Shown here one piece after another: positions 9,228-17,945 of a stretch of 39,911 nucleotides of DNA. The stretch spans positions 103,694 to 143,604 of the forward strand of contig NZ_QJJQ01000015.1 of assembly GCF_003201975.1 (NCBI RefSeq), written 5' to 3'. A model generated the notes under the pieces. It made no database searches and was not told the origin of the DNA. It worked only from the letters and a program-made list of their open reading frames with translations. The translations under genes and the position numbers were made by a program. Each line of letters opens with the position of its first letter. The first letter of the stretch is position 1. The stretch comes from Pseudogracilibacillus auburnensis (GTDB taxonomy: Bacteria; Bacillota; Bacilli; Bacillales; Amphibacillaceae).

Positions 9228-9519
9228 CTGGGTAGAAAAGCAAGTATAAAATTTGTCTTTACCACGGAGTTAACCACTGTGGAATTTAGTTAGATGGATA
9301 AAAACAATTTAAGACCGATACTTTTTGATCCCCACCAACATTGGGAGCCATATAAAATCCTTCGTCCGCATTTCCACGAAGCATGTCACGCGGTAATTTG
9401 TCGCACTATAGGGTCGTCTTTTTAAACAGATAATAAAGGAAAAACTATCTTACTACATAAGTGCAACTTTAGTTCTTGTAGTAAAGGCTAGGCGAATACC
9501 GAGTTTTCCAAAAAGTCAT
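9228..9519. other. Gene-free stretch with a family A repeat and a possible gene remnant
   Basis: On the minus strand, about 9282-9397 reads as a protein-like stretch of roughly 38 codons (LPRDMLRGNADEGFYMAPNV and onward) with no start codon or ribosome binding site and a stop just upstream. It may be the tail of a decayed gene, but I do not recognise the family. Bases 9457-9511 (cataagtgcaacttt ... ggcgaataccgagttttcc) are a second copy of the short repeat at 7847-7903. Confidence 0.35.
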
Positions 9520-11772
9520 TCAATCAACAGTACGTAAAGCTTTTATAAACTTTTTCATTGCTGGATTTTTTGTTGATTCTAGCCATTCGTCAAGCTCTGT
9601 TTCTTTAGAATTGAAATATAATTCAAGTACATCTTGTAATTCTTGTTCATAATGAAGATCAGCTTTTTCCGCCTCTTCCTTTACATTTCCAATGAGGATA
9701 GCCCAATTAGTATGTTCATCGCCTAGCGGGCGCTCAGGATACTCATTTGCTAATTTTATGACATGGTGAAAAGCCTCACCTTCATAAAGTTCAATTGCTA
9801 ACCAGTTTCCGATAAAACGATGGCTTTTATCTTTATTCATCGCTTCTTCAAATAGTTTCCGTGCTTCAGGAAATTTTCCTTGTTCCATTAGGGCAGTAGC
9901 ATAAATGGCTTGATCGTAACCGTCTAAATGATTTTTACCACCAATTGAATCCACGTATGTTGTAAACCATTTGTGAAAGGAATCCCAGTCTTTTACGTCG
10001 TAATAATACATAAAAATCGAAAAATAATCCTCGGAAGATGCAGCTTCTAAATCAGCTAGTGCCAACAAATATGGCAGAGCAAGTTTTTCTTCCTCTATCC
10101 CGCTTTGAGATGACTCCTCTCGAACGAGGCGCGTAATCATTCGTAAGCTATGGACATCATTCGGATCATTTTCATACGCAGTTTTATATGCTGCTAGTGC
10201 TTTCTTCACTTGTTTATCTAGAAGTAGTTTATCTGCTTTTGTCATTTCTCGTTCTTTTAAATAGAAGATTGGCAACTTCCCAATTGAACTTTCATCAAGT
10301 CGATATCCATTACTTTGCGAGAGCAGTTCTCCATTTTTTTTGTACGCTTCTACCGACCAGAAAAATCGACTTTCCGTATTGGTAAAAGCAAGGATTGTCG
10401 CTGGAACGACTGAACCGAATGGATCATCTTCATCAGAAAAAGCTACTCCGACTGTTTTCGCGTATAATTCATCAATGGGAACGGTTAGTTGATGATCTGT
10501 TATATGGCTTTTAAGTGTGGAACTAGGCGAGCTAGATTCTGTCTCAACACCGACATTTATATTGTAATATGCTGCTCCTTCGACCTCTTCCCAATCGAAT
10601 GAAACAGTTTCACCAGTTATTTCTTGTTGATTTGCCGGGGATTCAATCTCGATTAGCGGCTGAAATGTAATATCGTAGGTGATATCGTTGATTCCATCGA
10701 CATCAATCCATTCATCCATGTCGATTGGCCATGACCAGCCATCAATTTGTTCATACATGAGCCCTAAAGAGACTTGATAACTTCCTGGAACCACATGTTG
10801 AAATTCAAACTCGCCTTGTTCATTTGTGATTACTTCATAGCGTTCGAATTCTGATATACTTTGATTCACCTCTTCCCCTTCCCGTAAAAAAACACCAACC
10901 CCCTCAACGGGAGTTCCATCATTTCGTGTTATTTTTCCTTTCATCGTTCCAGCAATTTTTTCATTATCATCAATGACATTCTTTAAGCGGTTTTCTAGCG
11001 ATCGTAATTTATCATATATTGGGCCAAGGCTGATATCCGGATCTTCTTCGGCAGATTTTTCCCATCCTTCTTTATATTTTTTTAATCCATTTTTCACTTC
11101 ATGAAGTGCCTCTTCTACATTTCCTTCATTAATGGATATTTCTGCTCGTAGTTCAGACACTTCAGCATGAAAATAATAATAATCTGAATCATTAGAAATC
11201 GGTATTTGTTCGATAATTTCTGCTGCCTTTGTAAAGTCGGCATGTTTAAGGGCGATTTTTGCGTGTTGAATCTTTACTTCATTATGATCCCACGTATGAT
11301 CTTCTGGAATCCGCTCCATGGCACGAGCAAAAGTTTGATCCACTTTTTCCATCTCGTTCAAACTAGCATAATAATTAGCCAGTTGTGTAGCAACTACTGA
11401 AAGATACCCATTTGTCGGACCTTTTTCTAAATACTGTTGTAATATCGGTTGTTTTTCATCCCAAGAAAAGGAAACATTTGGCTCATCTGTATTGTACATT
11501 GTCAATGACGGGCCAGTGACAACATCAAATTGCCCCGCTAATCCGTAAGCGATCATATAATCTTCCACGATGGACCATTTTTGCGACTCCGCTATATGAC
11601 CGTCCAATAATTCGAGCATTTTTATTTTCCCTTCCACTTTCCCCGCTTCGAAATTTTTTTTCGCAAAAAACAATGAAACTTGTGGAGAAATAACAAAGGT
11701 CATCAAAGGAATAAAAAGTAAAGCGACGAAAATAAGCCATACTAGATGTTTCACTTTCAGTTTAATTTTCAT
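9520..11772 (-). CDS. Membrane-anchored TPR protein with carboxypeptidase-regulatory-like domain
   Basis: 750 residues. A single membrane segment (about 10-32) near the N-terminus puts the rest outside the cell. Helical TPR-like repeats (about 35-250) precede a beta-sandwich domain (about 275-345) of the carboxypeptidase regulatory type, with GKITRNDGTPVEGVGVFLR and a GEFEF..V.PGSYQVSL close. An Ig/fibronectin-like stretch (about 370-490) and a second TPR-like array (about 510-700) follow. It overlaps the preceding small membrane protein gene by 11 bases and so is translationally coupled to the ECF sigma operon. That makes it the likely effector or sensor of this envelope-stress unit. Its ligand is unknown. 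Confidence 0.75.
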   Translation of the reverse strand: MKIKLKVKHLVWLIFVALLFIPLMTFVISPQVSLFFAKKNFEAGKVEGKIKMLELLDGHIAESQKWSIVEDYMIAYGLAGQFDVVTGPSLTMYNTDEPNVSFSWDEKQPILQQYLEKGPTNGYLSVVATQLANYYASLNEMEKVDQTFARAMERIPEDHTWDHNEVKIQHAKIALKHADFTKAAEIIEQIPISNDSDYYYFHAEVSELRAEISINEGNVEEALHEVKNGLKKYKEGWEKSAEEDPDISLGPIYDKLRSLENRLKNVIDDNEKIAGTMKGKITRNDGTPVEGVGVFLREGEEVNQSISEFERYEVITNEQGEFEFQHVVPGSYQVSLGLMYEQIDGWSWPIDMDEWIDVDGINDITYDITFQPLIEIESPANQQEITGETVSFDWEEVEGAAYYNINVGVETESSSPSSTLKSHITDHQLTVPIDELYAKTVGVAFSDEDDPFGSVVPATILAFTNTESRFFWSVEAYKKNGELLSQSNGYRLDESSIGKLPIFYLKEREMTKADKLLLDKQVKKALAAYKTAYENDPNDVHSLRMITRLVREESSQSGIEEEKLALPYLLALADLEAASSEDYFSIFMYYYDVKDWDSFHKWFTTYVDSIGGKNHLDGYDQAIYATALMEQGKFPEARKLFEEAMNKDKSHRFIGNWLAIELYEGEAFHHVIKLANEYPERPLGDEHTNWAILIGNVKEEAEKADLHYEQELQDVLELYFNSKETELDEWLESTKNPAMKKFIKALRTVD

Positions 11773-12076
11773 TTTTTAACACCATCCGCTCGAAATCATC
11801 CTTCCAGTAAAAACTCCCCCCTGCTTTAATGACGGTTTGTTCTTCTATGTGAGGATTTTTCAATAATTCTTTTGCACCAAAACCTACAAATAATAACATG
11901 AAGACAGCACTAATCGGAAGGAGTGGGAGTTCGATTTCTTTATTCCAAAATGATGCTACTTTTTCTTTCCATGTAATCGCATGAAGTTGTTCTAAAACAT
12001 GTTTCTGACTCGTAAAGTGAAGTCCGCTTAGTTCATGATCGAGTTGTTTTTTTACTTGTTCCTTCTTGTACGGCAT
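11762..12076 (-). CDS. Putative anti-sigma factor, single-pass membrane protein
   Basis: 104 residues from the ATG at 12076, which has AAGGGAG nine bases upstream; an ATG at 12085 lies too close to that site. About 55 basic and polar residues precede one membrane segment (roughly LPLLPISAVFMLLFVGFG) and a short outer tail. That topology, together with the overlap with the ECF sigma gene upstream, fits a regulator that holds the sigma factor at the membrane. No zinc-binding HxxxCxxC motif is visible, so the anti-sigma role rests on gene order and topology, not on a recognised domain. Confidence 0.65.
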   Translation of the reverse strand: MPYKKEQVKKQLDHELSGLHFTSQKHVLEQLHAITWKEKVASFWNKEIELPLLPISAVFMLLFVGFGAKELLKNPHIEEQTVIKAGGSFYWKDDFERMVLKNEN

Positions 12077-12617
12077 CGAAGCCATCTCCCTTCACTAATA
12101 AATCTTTTAATAATGATCGTCCTCTTTTTAATCTTGACTTTACTGTATTTTCTTTCGCTTGAATGTGAGTCGCTATTTCCGTTATTTTTAATTCATTGAA
12201 ATAATATAGGGTGATTACTTCACGGTATTTATAATCCAATTGTTGAATCGCTTCACTAATGTTTTTATTCCATGCTAATTGAAGAATCGTTTCTTCGGGA
12301 CTTTGCACGGTATCATCTTCCTTTGTCCATTCCAATAAGTCAAAGCTAGGAAAAATATGTTTGATACTCCATTTTCGTAACTGTGACCTGCAACAATTTA
12401 ACGTAATGGTCGTGAGCCAGCTTTTTAATTTTTCGGGATCATGAAGCTGATCTATCTTTTCAAAAGCAGTAATAAATGTGTCTTGAACAGCCTCTTCAGC
12501 ACGCTGGTGATCTTTTACAAGTAAAAAAGCTGTTCGGAATAAATAATCACCGTACTTGTTCATTACTTCGACGAGTGCACGTTCGTCTTTTTCTTTTAAC
12601 CGGTCAATAAGATGCAA
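12033..12617 (-). CDS. ECF-type RNA polymerase sigma factor
   Basis: 194 residues from a TTG at 12617, preceded by a GGGGGAG site. Longer in-frame starts lack a site and would add an atypical tail. Region 2 (YLFRTAFLLVKDHQRAEEAVQDTF, split here as YLFRTAFLLV and AEEAVQDTF) binds core polymerase and the -10 element. Region 4 (REVITLYYFNELKITEIATHI followed by ENTVKSRLKRGR) is the -35-reading helix-turn-helix. It heads an operon with a small membrane protein and a TPR/beta-domain protein, both overlapping, which is the usual layout of ECF sigma, anti-sigma and effector. Two Cys residues in CCRSQLR lie between regions 2 and 4. A candidate self-promoter is just upstream. Confidence 0.9.
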   Translation of the reverse strand: MHLIDRLKEKDERALVEVMNKYGDYLFRTAFLLVKDHQRAEEAVQDTFITAFEKIDQLHDPEKLKSWLTTITLNCCRSQLRKWSIKHIFPSFDLLEWTKEDDTVQSPEETILQLAWNKNISEAIQQLDYKYREVITLYYFNELKITEIATHIQAKENTVKSRLKRGRSLLKDLLVKGDGFDAVQEGTSKKTTRS

Positions 12618-12644
12618 GGCCAGCTCTCCCCCTCTCACTACATA

Positions 12645-12671
12645 GATGCAAGTAAACGAAAAATAGTTGCA
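12645..12671 (-). promoter_or_regulatory. Candidate ECF autoregulatory promoter
   Basis: Reading the minus strand: TGCAAC (12671-12666), a 17-bp spacer, then CATC (12648-12645), about 30 bases upstream of the chosen sigma start. ECF promoters of Bacillus typically have an AAC-containing -35 and a CGTC-like -10, so this is a plausible but imperfect match. Confidence 0.3.
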
Positions 12672-12788
12672 TAATTTTCTCCAATAGTTAAAATCTTTTC
12701 TTTGATGTGATCGTACCACAGTTTAGTACATGGAAGTCTACATTTATGATAAAATGAATATTAGGCCTTTTGAAAGGAGAGAGTTCTC

Positions 12789-13349
12789 ATTAGCGTTGGT
12801 AATATTGGGAAAAAAATTAAGCAATTACGATTACGACAAAAAAAGACACAACAACAAATAGCAGATGAATGTAATATATCAAAAAGTTTATTATCAAAAA
12901 TTGAAAATGGACAAACTTCTTCAGCAATCGCAACATTATCTAAAATCTCAAACTCCCTAGATGTCCCACTTTCCTGGTTATTAGAAGATAAACCAGAACA
13001 AGATCTTGTTTTATTAAGGAAGCCTGAACGCCAATCTAAAGTCGGTGATGAACATATGGGGTATTCCTACGAATTATTAGCAAATCGCTCCCAGTATACC
13101 GGAGTGGAACCGACGATTGTTCATGTAACTCCAAAGAATTTAAACTTAAGGGAAGAAGCATATACCCATTCACATGACGAATTTATTTACATTTTAAAGG
13201 GAGCAATTGAACTCTCGTATAATGGAAAAAGACACTATATGGAAAAAGGCGATACCGCTTATTTCACTGGGACCAACCCGCATCTGTTCATTCCCGTTGA
13301 TAATGACGGTGCTGAAGTATTAACATTATTTATTGAGAAAAGTGATTGA
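12789..13349 (+). CDS. XRE-type helix-turn-helix regulator with C-terminal cupin domain
   Basis: 186 residues if translation begins at ATT 12789. The frame has a TGA stop at 12771, an AAAGGAG site at 12773-12779, and no ATG, GTG or TTG until residue 90 (ATG 13056), yet the helix-turn-helix lies before that. Residues ~6-62 form the DNA-binding domain (IKQLRLRQKKTQQQIADEC, SKSLLSKIENG). Residues ~110-184 form a cupin (HSHDEFIYILKG, GDTAYFTGTNPH) that likely binds a small ligand. Proteins of this build often control amino-acid, polyamine or sugar-acid genes. Agmatine deiminase lies 0.5 kb away, so a polyamine link is possible but only inferred. The ATT start is unusual (see findings). Confidence 0.85.
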   Translation: MSVGNIGKKIKQLRLRQKKTQQQIADECNISKSLLSKIENGQTSSAIATLSKISNSLDVPLSWLLEDKPEQDLVLLRKPERQSKVGDEHMGYSYELLANRSQYTGVEPTIVHVTPKNLNLREEAYTHSHDEFIYILKGAIELSYNGKRHYMEKGDTAYFTGTNPHLFIPVDNDGAEVLTLFIEKSD

Positions 13350-13408
13350 AAATTAAGATTGTCAGCCTTTATCGTTTAGTTATATTTTTCAAAAAGGAAG
13401 GGTTAACG

Positions 13409-13795
13409 ATGTCATTAGATGTGATTAAATTTTTAGCTTCTATTCTATTTGCTGCCCTTGTGCTGATTAAAATATTACCTGGTCGCGGAATCGCGCAAAT
13501 AACTGTAAATGAATTACGCCCTCAATTAAAAGATGAATCGATCCAATTTATCGATGTTCGACCACCAGTTAAATACAATCAGTTCCATATTTACGGATTT
13601 AAAAATATTCCATTAAAAGAAATACGTAAACAAGCAAAAACATTGTCCAAAGATAAGAAAACGATTGTCATTTGTCAAACTGGAACAAAAGGAAACGAGG
13701 CATGTAAACGTTTGAAGCGAAGAGGGTTTACGGACTTATCGAATGTAAGAGGTGGCTTAAGTACGTGGGAGCCTATTCATATTGATCGGACATAA
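13409..13795 (+). CDS. Membrane-anchored rhodanese-like sulfurtransferase
   Basis: 128 residues. The ATG at 13409 has an AAGGAAGGG site; a longer frame begins with TTG 13346 inside the preceding gene's end and has no good site. One membrane segment (about 6-24) is followed by a single rhodanese domain (about 30-125) with IDVRPPVKYNQFHIYG and the active loop CQTGTKG (Cys89 accepts the sulfur). YqhL-like proteins of Bacillus have this form. The gene lies 59 bases after the XRE-cupin gene and ends in a terminator shared with the convergent agmatine deiminase gene. Substrate unknown. Confidence 0.88.
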   Translation: MSLDVIKFLASILFAALVLIKILPGRGIAQITVNELRPQLKDESIQFIDVRPPVKYNQFHIYGFKNIPLKEIRKQAKTLSKDKKTIVICQTGTKGNEACKRLKRRGFTDLSNVRGGLSTWEPIHIDRT

Positions 13796-13796
13796 T

Positions 13797-13837
13797 AATA
13801 GGGAAATCACATTCAAACATCGTGGTTTCCCTATTTT
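13797..13837. terminator. Bidirectional terminator between rhodanese and agmatine deiminase genes
   Basis: AATAGGGAAATCAC (13797-13810) pairs with GTGGTTTCCCTATT (13822-13835), with one wobble pair and A/T runs on both sides. It can serve both convergent genes. Confidence 0.85.
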
Positions 13838-13839
13838 AG

Positions 13840-14934
13840 TTATATAGGTTGTTGTTGCGTAATGCAGTGGATATTTCCCCCACCAACAGAAACTTCCCTC
13901 GTATAAACAGAGACAACTTTTCGATCCGGAAACATTTTTTTAAACTGTTCCATGGCGATGTCATCCTGTGGATCATGAAATGCAGGAATGACAACACCAC
14001 CATTACAAATATAACAGTTAATATAGGTGGCAAGAAACGTCTCATCAGGTGTGCGATCATAGGCTGAGTCAATCTGATCTATTTCAGCACTTTCTTCCTC
14101 CGTTAGTTTTATTTGTTTAGGAAGTTGTACTTTATGAATAACAAATTTTCTCCCTTTGGCATCCGTTTCTTTTAAAAGGTGATCATATGTCTTATGAAGT
14201 ACTTCATATTGTGGGTGCTTTGGATCATCCGTCCAGCCGATAGCAATTTCTCCTGGGCGTACAAAAAACAACACTTCATCTACGTGACCATCTGTTTCAT
14301 CACCGACAAGCCCTTCTTTTAACCAAATGACTTTATCGACATTTATATAATCCATTAAGATTTTTTCCGTTTCTTCTTTTGATCTATTATTACGATTAGG
14401 ATTTAAGACACATTGTTCTGTCGTAATGACCGTACCTTCCCCATCAACCGCAATTGCCCCACCTTCTGTAATAAAATGAGTTGCGTCATAACGATGAAGT
14501 TGTTCGATTTCTAATACTTTTTGTTTCACGGCACTATCCAAATGCCAGGGAAAATATAAACCTTTATCAAGACCACCCCAAGCATTAAAGCCCCAGTCGA
14601 TCCCACGTACTTCACCTAGGTTATTTTTTACAAATGTTGGGCCAATATCTCGCATCCATGCATCGTTTGAAGAAATTTCCACGACTCGAATATTATCAGG
14701 TAAGAGTCTGCGCGCATTTTCATATTGTTCCGCATTCACACACATAGTCACAGGCTCGAATTGCGCAATGGCACTTGCCACCTCAACATACGCCTTTTGT
14801 GCTGGCTTTGCACCTGCACGCCACGTATCTGTTCGAATCGGCCAAAGCATCCAAGTCCCTTTATGTTTTTCATATTCCCCAGGCATTCTAAATCCATCTT
14901 GCCTTGGTGTACTATTTATTGTCGCCAATGTCAT
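13840..14934 (-). CDS. aguA: Agmatine deiminase
   Basis: 364 residues, the normal family length. It hydrolyses agmatine to N-carbamoylputrescine and ammonia in the arginine-to-putrescine route. Typical features are GFRMPGEYEKHKGTWMLWP at the N-terminus, NDAWMRDIGPTF, the WGFNAWGG loop, GDETDGHVDEV with the catalytic acid and His, and GGGNIHCITQQQP with catalytic Cys357. A perfect AAAGGAGG site is 6 bases before the ATG. No carbamoylputrescine hydrolase or agmatine/putrescine antiporter is beside it, so the rest of the pathway must lie elsewhere. It is transcribed towards the rhodanese gene and shares its terminator. Confidence 0.96.
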   Translation of the reverse strand: MTLATINSTPRQDGFRMPGEYEKHKGTWMLWPIRTDTWRAGAKPAQKAYVEVASAIAQFEPVTMCVNAEQYENARRLLPDNIRVVEISSNDAWMRDIGPTFVKNNLGEVRGIDWGFNAWGGLDKGLYFPWHLDSAVKQKVLEIEQLHRYDATHFITEGGAIAVDGEGTVITTEQCVLNPNRNNRSKEETEKILMDYINVDKVIWLKEGLVGDETDGHVDEVLFFVRPGEIAIGWTDDPKHPQYEVLHKTYDHLLKETDAKGRKFVIHKVQLPKQIKLTEEESAEIDQIDSAYDRTPDETFLATYINCYICNGGVVIPAFHDPQDDIAMEQFKKMFPDRKVVSVYTREVSVGGGNIHCITQQQPI

Positions 14935-15008
14935 ATCCTCCTTTATGTTATATCCCTTTTAACCACCAGAAATTATTTTTGAAGAACTAGAAGGATAACC
15001 TATAAATG

Positions 15009-15086
15009 AAAATCGTTGAAATAGCCCACCAAATCGTAAATAATCCCATTTTACACCATTAAGTGTTAGCTAACTTCAACGATTTT
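15009..15086. repeat. Long inverted repeat between agmatine deiminase and acyl-CoA synthetase genes
   Basis: AAAATCGTTGAA (15009-15020) and TTCAACGATTTT (15075-15086) form a perfect 12-bp inverted repeat around a 54-base loop that itself ends in the palindrome GTTAGCTAAC (15065-15074). A T run follows on the plus strand only, although both flanking genes read minus. It may be a weak terminator or a small mobile hairpin element. Confidence 0.55.
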
Positions 15087-15119
15087 TTCTTTAGGAATGC
15101 TTTGATCGATTTTTTTGTC

Positions 15120-16706
15120 TTACAGGCTTTTTTGTTCATACAACTTGCGCAAATCTCGTTTTAACACTTTTCCACTAGGGTTCTTTGGTAAGCCATCTGT
15201 AAAATGAACGTATTTTGGCGATTTAAATGTCGATAATTCACTTTTACAAAACTCAATTAATTCTTCGGTGGTTACATGTTCCCCTTCTTTTAATACAACA
15301 ATGGCCGTTATCGCTTCTATCCAATATTCATCTGGAAGTCCAATGACTGCAACTTCAGCAACTTCCTTCATCTGATAAATAACCTCTTCCACTTCTCGAC
15401 TAGAAACATTGACTCCACCAGTATTAATAATATCCTTTTTCCGATCAATAATCGTAATATAACCTTCATCATCCATGACACCAAGATCTCCACTATGGAA
15501 CCAACCGTTTTTAAATGCTTCGGCAGTTTTTTCTGGGTCATTCAAATAGCCAAGCATCGCATGTGGAGTACGGTGAACGATCTCCCCTATTTCTCCTCTT
15601 GGAACTTCGATATCCTGATCGTCCACAATTTTTGTTTCGACATGCAAAGTTGGTACTCCTGCTGATCCAAGTTTTCGCAATTGATCTTCTGGCTGTAATG
15701 CTGTTGCAAGAGGGGCAACTTCTGTTTGACCATAAAAATTCCAAAAACGAGCATTCGGGAGTCGATTCGCCAATTCTCGAAGTATTTCCCGGGGCATAAT
15801 GGCAGCACCATAATAACATTTTTGTAATGTTGATACATCGAAAGAGTCAAAGCCTGCGTGGCGTAACATCGCAATCCAGACAGTGGGTGGCGCGAAAAGC
15901 TGGGTCGCTTTATGTCGTTCGATTGTTTCCAAAATGACCGTTGGACTAGCTTCATCTAAAATAATCCCACTTGCACCGACATAAATGCTTGGGCCTAAGA
16001 AAACATGTAGCTGGGCACTATGATAAAAAGGAAGAGCATGGACAAGTACATCTTCAGCTCCCATATTTCCATCTATTACACAACTAACGTATTCACTAAT
16101 AATACTTTTATGGGAGAGCATGACCCCTTTTGGCGCTGACTCTGTCCCGCTTGTATATAACACATGGGCAAGATCATCATCTTGTAAATCCATTTCAATA
16201 GGATCCATTCGTTCATTTTGTTGAACGTTTGATAAAGGAATCCAATCACCAATGGTCAAATTGTCCTCACATTCTAGTAAATAACGATGTCGTATATCGA
16301 CACCTTCTGCAGCATGTTCTAATGTGGATGCGAATTCTTTTGGTGCTAATAATCCACTCACACTCGCATGATGTATGATATAACGAATATCTTTTTCCGT
16401 TAACATATAGTTTATTGGGATAAGCACAGCTCCTATTCTAGCAATAGCAAACTGAACGATCACAAAGTCGAGGCTGTTCTTAGATAATAATGCAATCATA
16501 TCACCCTTTTTTATTCCACGCTTCATGAAACCATGTGCTGTTTGGTTAACTAGTTGATCTAGCTGTTCATAAGTAACGGTACGCTGTTTATATGTAAGGG
16601 CAATTTTATGCGGCTTTCTTAAAACGGTTCTAGTAAGTAAATCCCCTAACGTATTTCTCCGTACTCGGTTTATCATTTTCGCTATTTGTTCCCTTTGAAT
16701 ATTCAT
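15120..16706 (-). CDS. Long/medium-chain fatty acyl-CoA synthetase (AMP-forming)
   Basis: 528 residues from the ATG at 16706, which has a GGAGGG site; an ATG at 16724 lies upstream of that site. It is an ANL-superfamily enzyme that activates a carboxylic acid to acyl-AMP and then acyl-CoA. Visible motifs are the phosphate-binding loop YTSGTESAPKGVMLSH, FYGQTEVAPL, WFHSGDLGVMDDEGYI, the hinge IDRKKDIINTGG.NV and the C-terminal PSGKVLKRDLRK with the catalytic Lys. The substrate cannot be read from sequence; fatty acids are most likely. It stands alone with its own promoter. Confidence 0.9.
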   Translation of the reverse strand: MNIQREQIAKMINRVRRNTLGDLLTRTVLRKPHKIALTYKQRTVTYEQLDQLVNQTAHGFMKRGIKKGDMIALLSKNSLDFVIVQFAIARIGAVLIPINYMLTEKDIRYIIHHASVSGLLAPKEFASTLEHAAEGVDIRHRYLLECEDNLTIGDWIPLSNVQQNERMDPIEMDLQDDDLAHVLYTSGTESAPKGVMLSHKSIISEYVSCVIDGNMGAEDVLVHALPFYHSAQLHVFLGPSIYVGASGIILDEASPTVILETIERHKATQLFAPPTVWIAMLRHAGFDSFDVSTLQKCYYGAAIMPREILRELANRLPNARFWNFYGQTEVAPLATALQPEDQLRKLGSAGVPTLHVETKIVDDQDIEVPRGEIGEIVHRTPHAMLGYLNDPEKTAEAFKNGWFHSGDLGVMDDEGYITIIDRKKDIINTGGVNVSSREVEEVIYQMKEVAEVAVIGLPDEYWIEAITAIVVLKEGEHVTTEELIEFCKSELSTFKSPKYVHFTDGLPKNPSGKVLKRDLRKLYEQKSL

Positions 16707-16738
16707 CCTATCCCTCCACTGCATATATAGTTATTATT

Positions 16739-16767
16739 AGTATATTTCAGAAATTTCAATATAACAA
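16739..16767 (-). promoter_or_regulatory. SigA-type promoter of the acyl-CoA synthetase gene
   Basis: On the minus strand TTGTTA (16767-16762), a 17-bp spacer and TATACT (16744-16739) lie about 33 bases upstream of the start codon. Confidence 0.65.
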
Positions 16768-16865
16768 TAATTTTTCGGTAATTTAGTCCATTGTAGCATA
16801 CAAAATGAATGAATATTTTCAAAAAAACCATACTACTTTTATGAAAGCAATGGGGGTGAACGCCA

Positions 16866-17036
16866 ATGGGAAAAGACGAACATAACAAAGCAAAAGGAAA
16901 AAATAGTTTTGCGCAAACACCGAAAAATCAACTGACTGATCATATTGATGTTGAATTTTCACAAGCGCTTGCAGATGAAGATGATCGGGAGGCGCAGGAA
17001 AGAGCACGGGATGCAGATAAACGAGTGAAGGATTAA
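16866..17036 (+). CDS. Small hydrophilic YfhD-like protein
   Basis: 56 residues, very polar: MGKDEHNKAKGKN, an acidic middle (DVEFSQALADEDD), then REAQERARDADKRVKD. The pattern of a basic Lys/Asn-rich start followed by E-x-x-x-x-LADxDDxEAxxRAxxAD matches my memory of the YfhD family of small Bacillus proteins, whose function is unknown. A GGGGGTGA site lies 6-7 bases before the ATG. A strong terminator lies downstream, and Hsp20 converges from the other side. Confidence 0.7.
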   Translation: MGKDEHNKAKGKNSFAQTPKNQLTDHIDVEFSQALADEDDREAQERARDADKRVKD

Positions 17037-17127
17037 CGTTTAAGCGGGTCAAGGCTCGGTAGTCGTTGATCATTCTTTGTGCATTTCTCATGCTGTTGGT
17101 AAGTCGTACTTTGCTCATTAGCATAAA

Positions 17128-17159
17128 TAGACCCTAGAAAGAGTTATTTCTAGGGTCTA
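17128..17159. terminator. Bidirectional terminator between YfhD-like and Hsp20 genes
   Basis: A perfect 13-bp stem, TAGACCCTAGAAA (17128-17140) with TTTCTAGGGTCTA (17147-17159), with a 6-base loop. Confidence 0.85.
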
Positions 17160-17176
17160 AAAGCTAGGTTTATCGA

Positions 17177-17650
17177 CTATTCGTTATTACTATTACGAAT
17201 TTGTATTTTACGTGTTTTATTCTCCATATTTTTCGGAATATCAATGTAAAGGATTCCGTTTTTATTATCTGCACTTATTTCATCTGCATTAATATCATCA
17301 GGTAATGTAAAGGAACGGAAGAATGAGCCATAACTATGTTCGATTGTATGCATCTGAGTTTCTGAATCTTCTAATTCCGTTTCTTTTCTTCTTTCTCCTT
17401 TGATTCTCATCATTTTTCCATCAATTTCAACTTCGATTTTTTCCGGATCTACTCCCGGCACCTCAACTTCAATCGTATAACGGTCTTTTTTTTCTGCGAT
17501 ATTACATGCAGGTGTTAAGCCGTCTTTGTTTCCTAACGATTTGTTCGAGAAGAATGGATCATCAAAAAAGCGTTGAAACATTCCGTCTAATTCATTTTTA
17601 AATCTTTTTAACGGTTGATCATCTGAACTAATTCGACGCAGTGGCTTCAT
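17177..17650 (-). CDS. Hsp20/alpha-crystallin small heat-shock protein
   Basis: 157 residues from the ATG at 17650 with a GGGAGG site; an upstream in-frame start is AT-rich and has no site. It is an ATP-independent holdase that binds unfolding proteins. The alpha-crystallin domain (about 50-140) shows PACNIAEKKDRYTIEVEVPGVDPEKIEVEI (read here in parts: YTIEVEVPGV, KIEVEIDGK), SYGSFFRSFTLPDDIN and NGILYIDIPK. The C-terminal RKIQI holds an I-x-I motif used for oligomer assembly. A short Phe-rich N-terminus (FQRFFDDPFF) precedes the domain. No CIRCE element was seen upstream. Confidence 0.95.
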   Translation of the reverse strand: MKPLRRISSDDQPLKRFKNELDGMFQRFFDDPFFSNKSLGNKDGLTPACNIAEKKDRYTIEVEVPGVDPEKIEVEIDGKMMRIKGERRKETELEDSETQMHTIEHSYGSFFRSFTLPDDINADEISADNKNGILYIDIPKNMENKTRKIQIRNSNNE

Positions 17651-17778
17651 TTTTAATTCCTCCCAATAATATCCTTTATCATCATTATATTTCCACACAA
17701 AAGTAAATATAAACATAAAAAAGTGAAGTTCAACATTTTGTCATAAGATTGCTACTTATTTTGGAATAATATTCAAAA

Positions 17779-17945
17779 TTAACTTTTACTCACAACGTCA
17801 ATCTTCAGTATCATATTCATCTCATCGTTTTCTAAAGCATAGACTATTTTTTCTAAATGATCAAATTGAACTCGTTGTAACTTCCCATTTGTTCATTCAA
17901 TAAGTGTTGCACGCCGAATCTCTGTTTTAATATGTAATTCGTGAT
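17779..17945 (-). pseudogene. Remnant of a small XRE/HTH_26-type regulator
   Basis: On the minus strand the frame reads TEIRRATLIE, a TGA stop, then TNGKLQRVQFDHLEKIVYAL and a tail MNMILKID before a stop at 17779. This follows the second half of short Cro/C1-type regulators (RRATLS-x-x-x-NGK ... FDHLEKIA.AL). There is an internal stop, no N-terminal half and no start, so it looks like a decayed gene. Confidence 0.5.

Noticed and set aside
16703-17124. Minus-strand frames overlapping the YfhD-like gene
   Set aside because: The plus-strand small protein has a good ribosome binding site and recognisable composition; the opposite frames are hydrophobic shadows.
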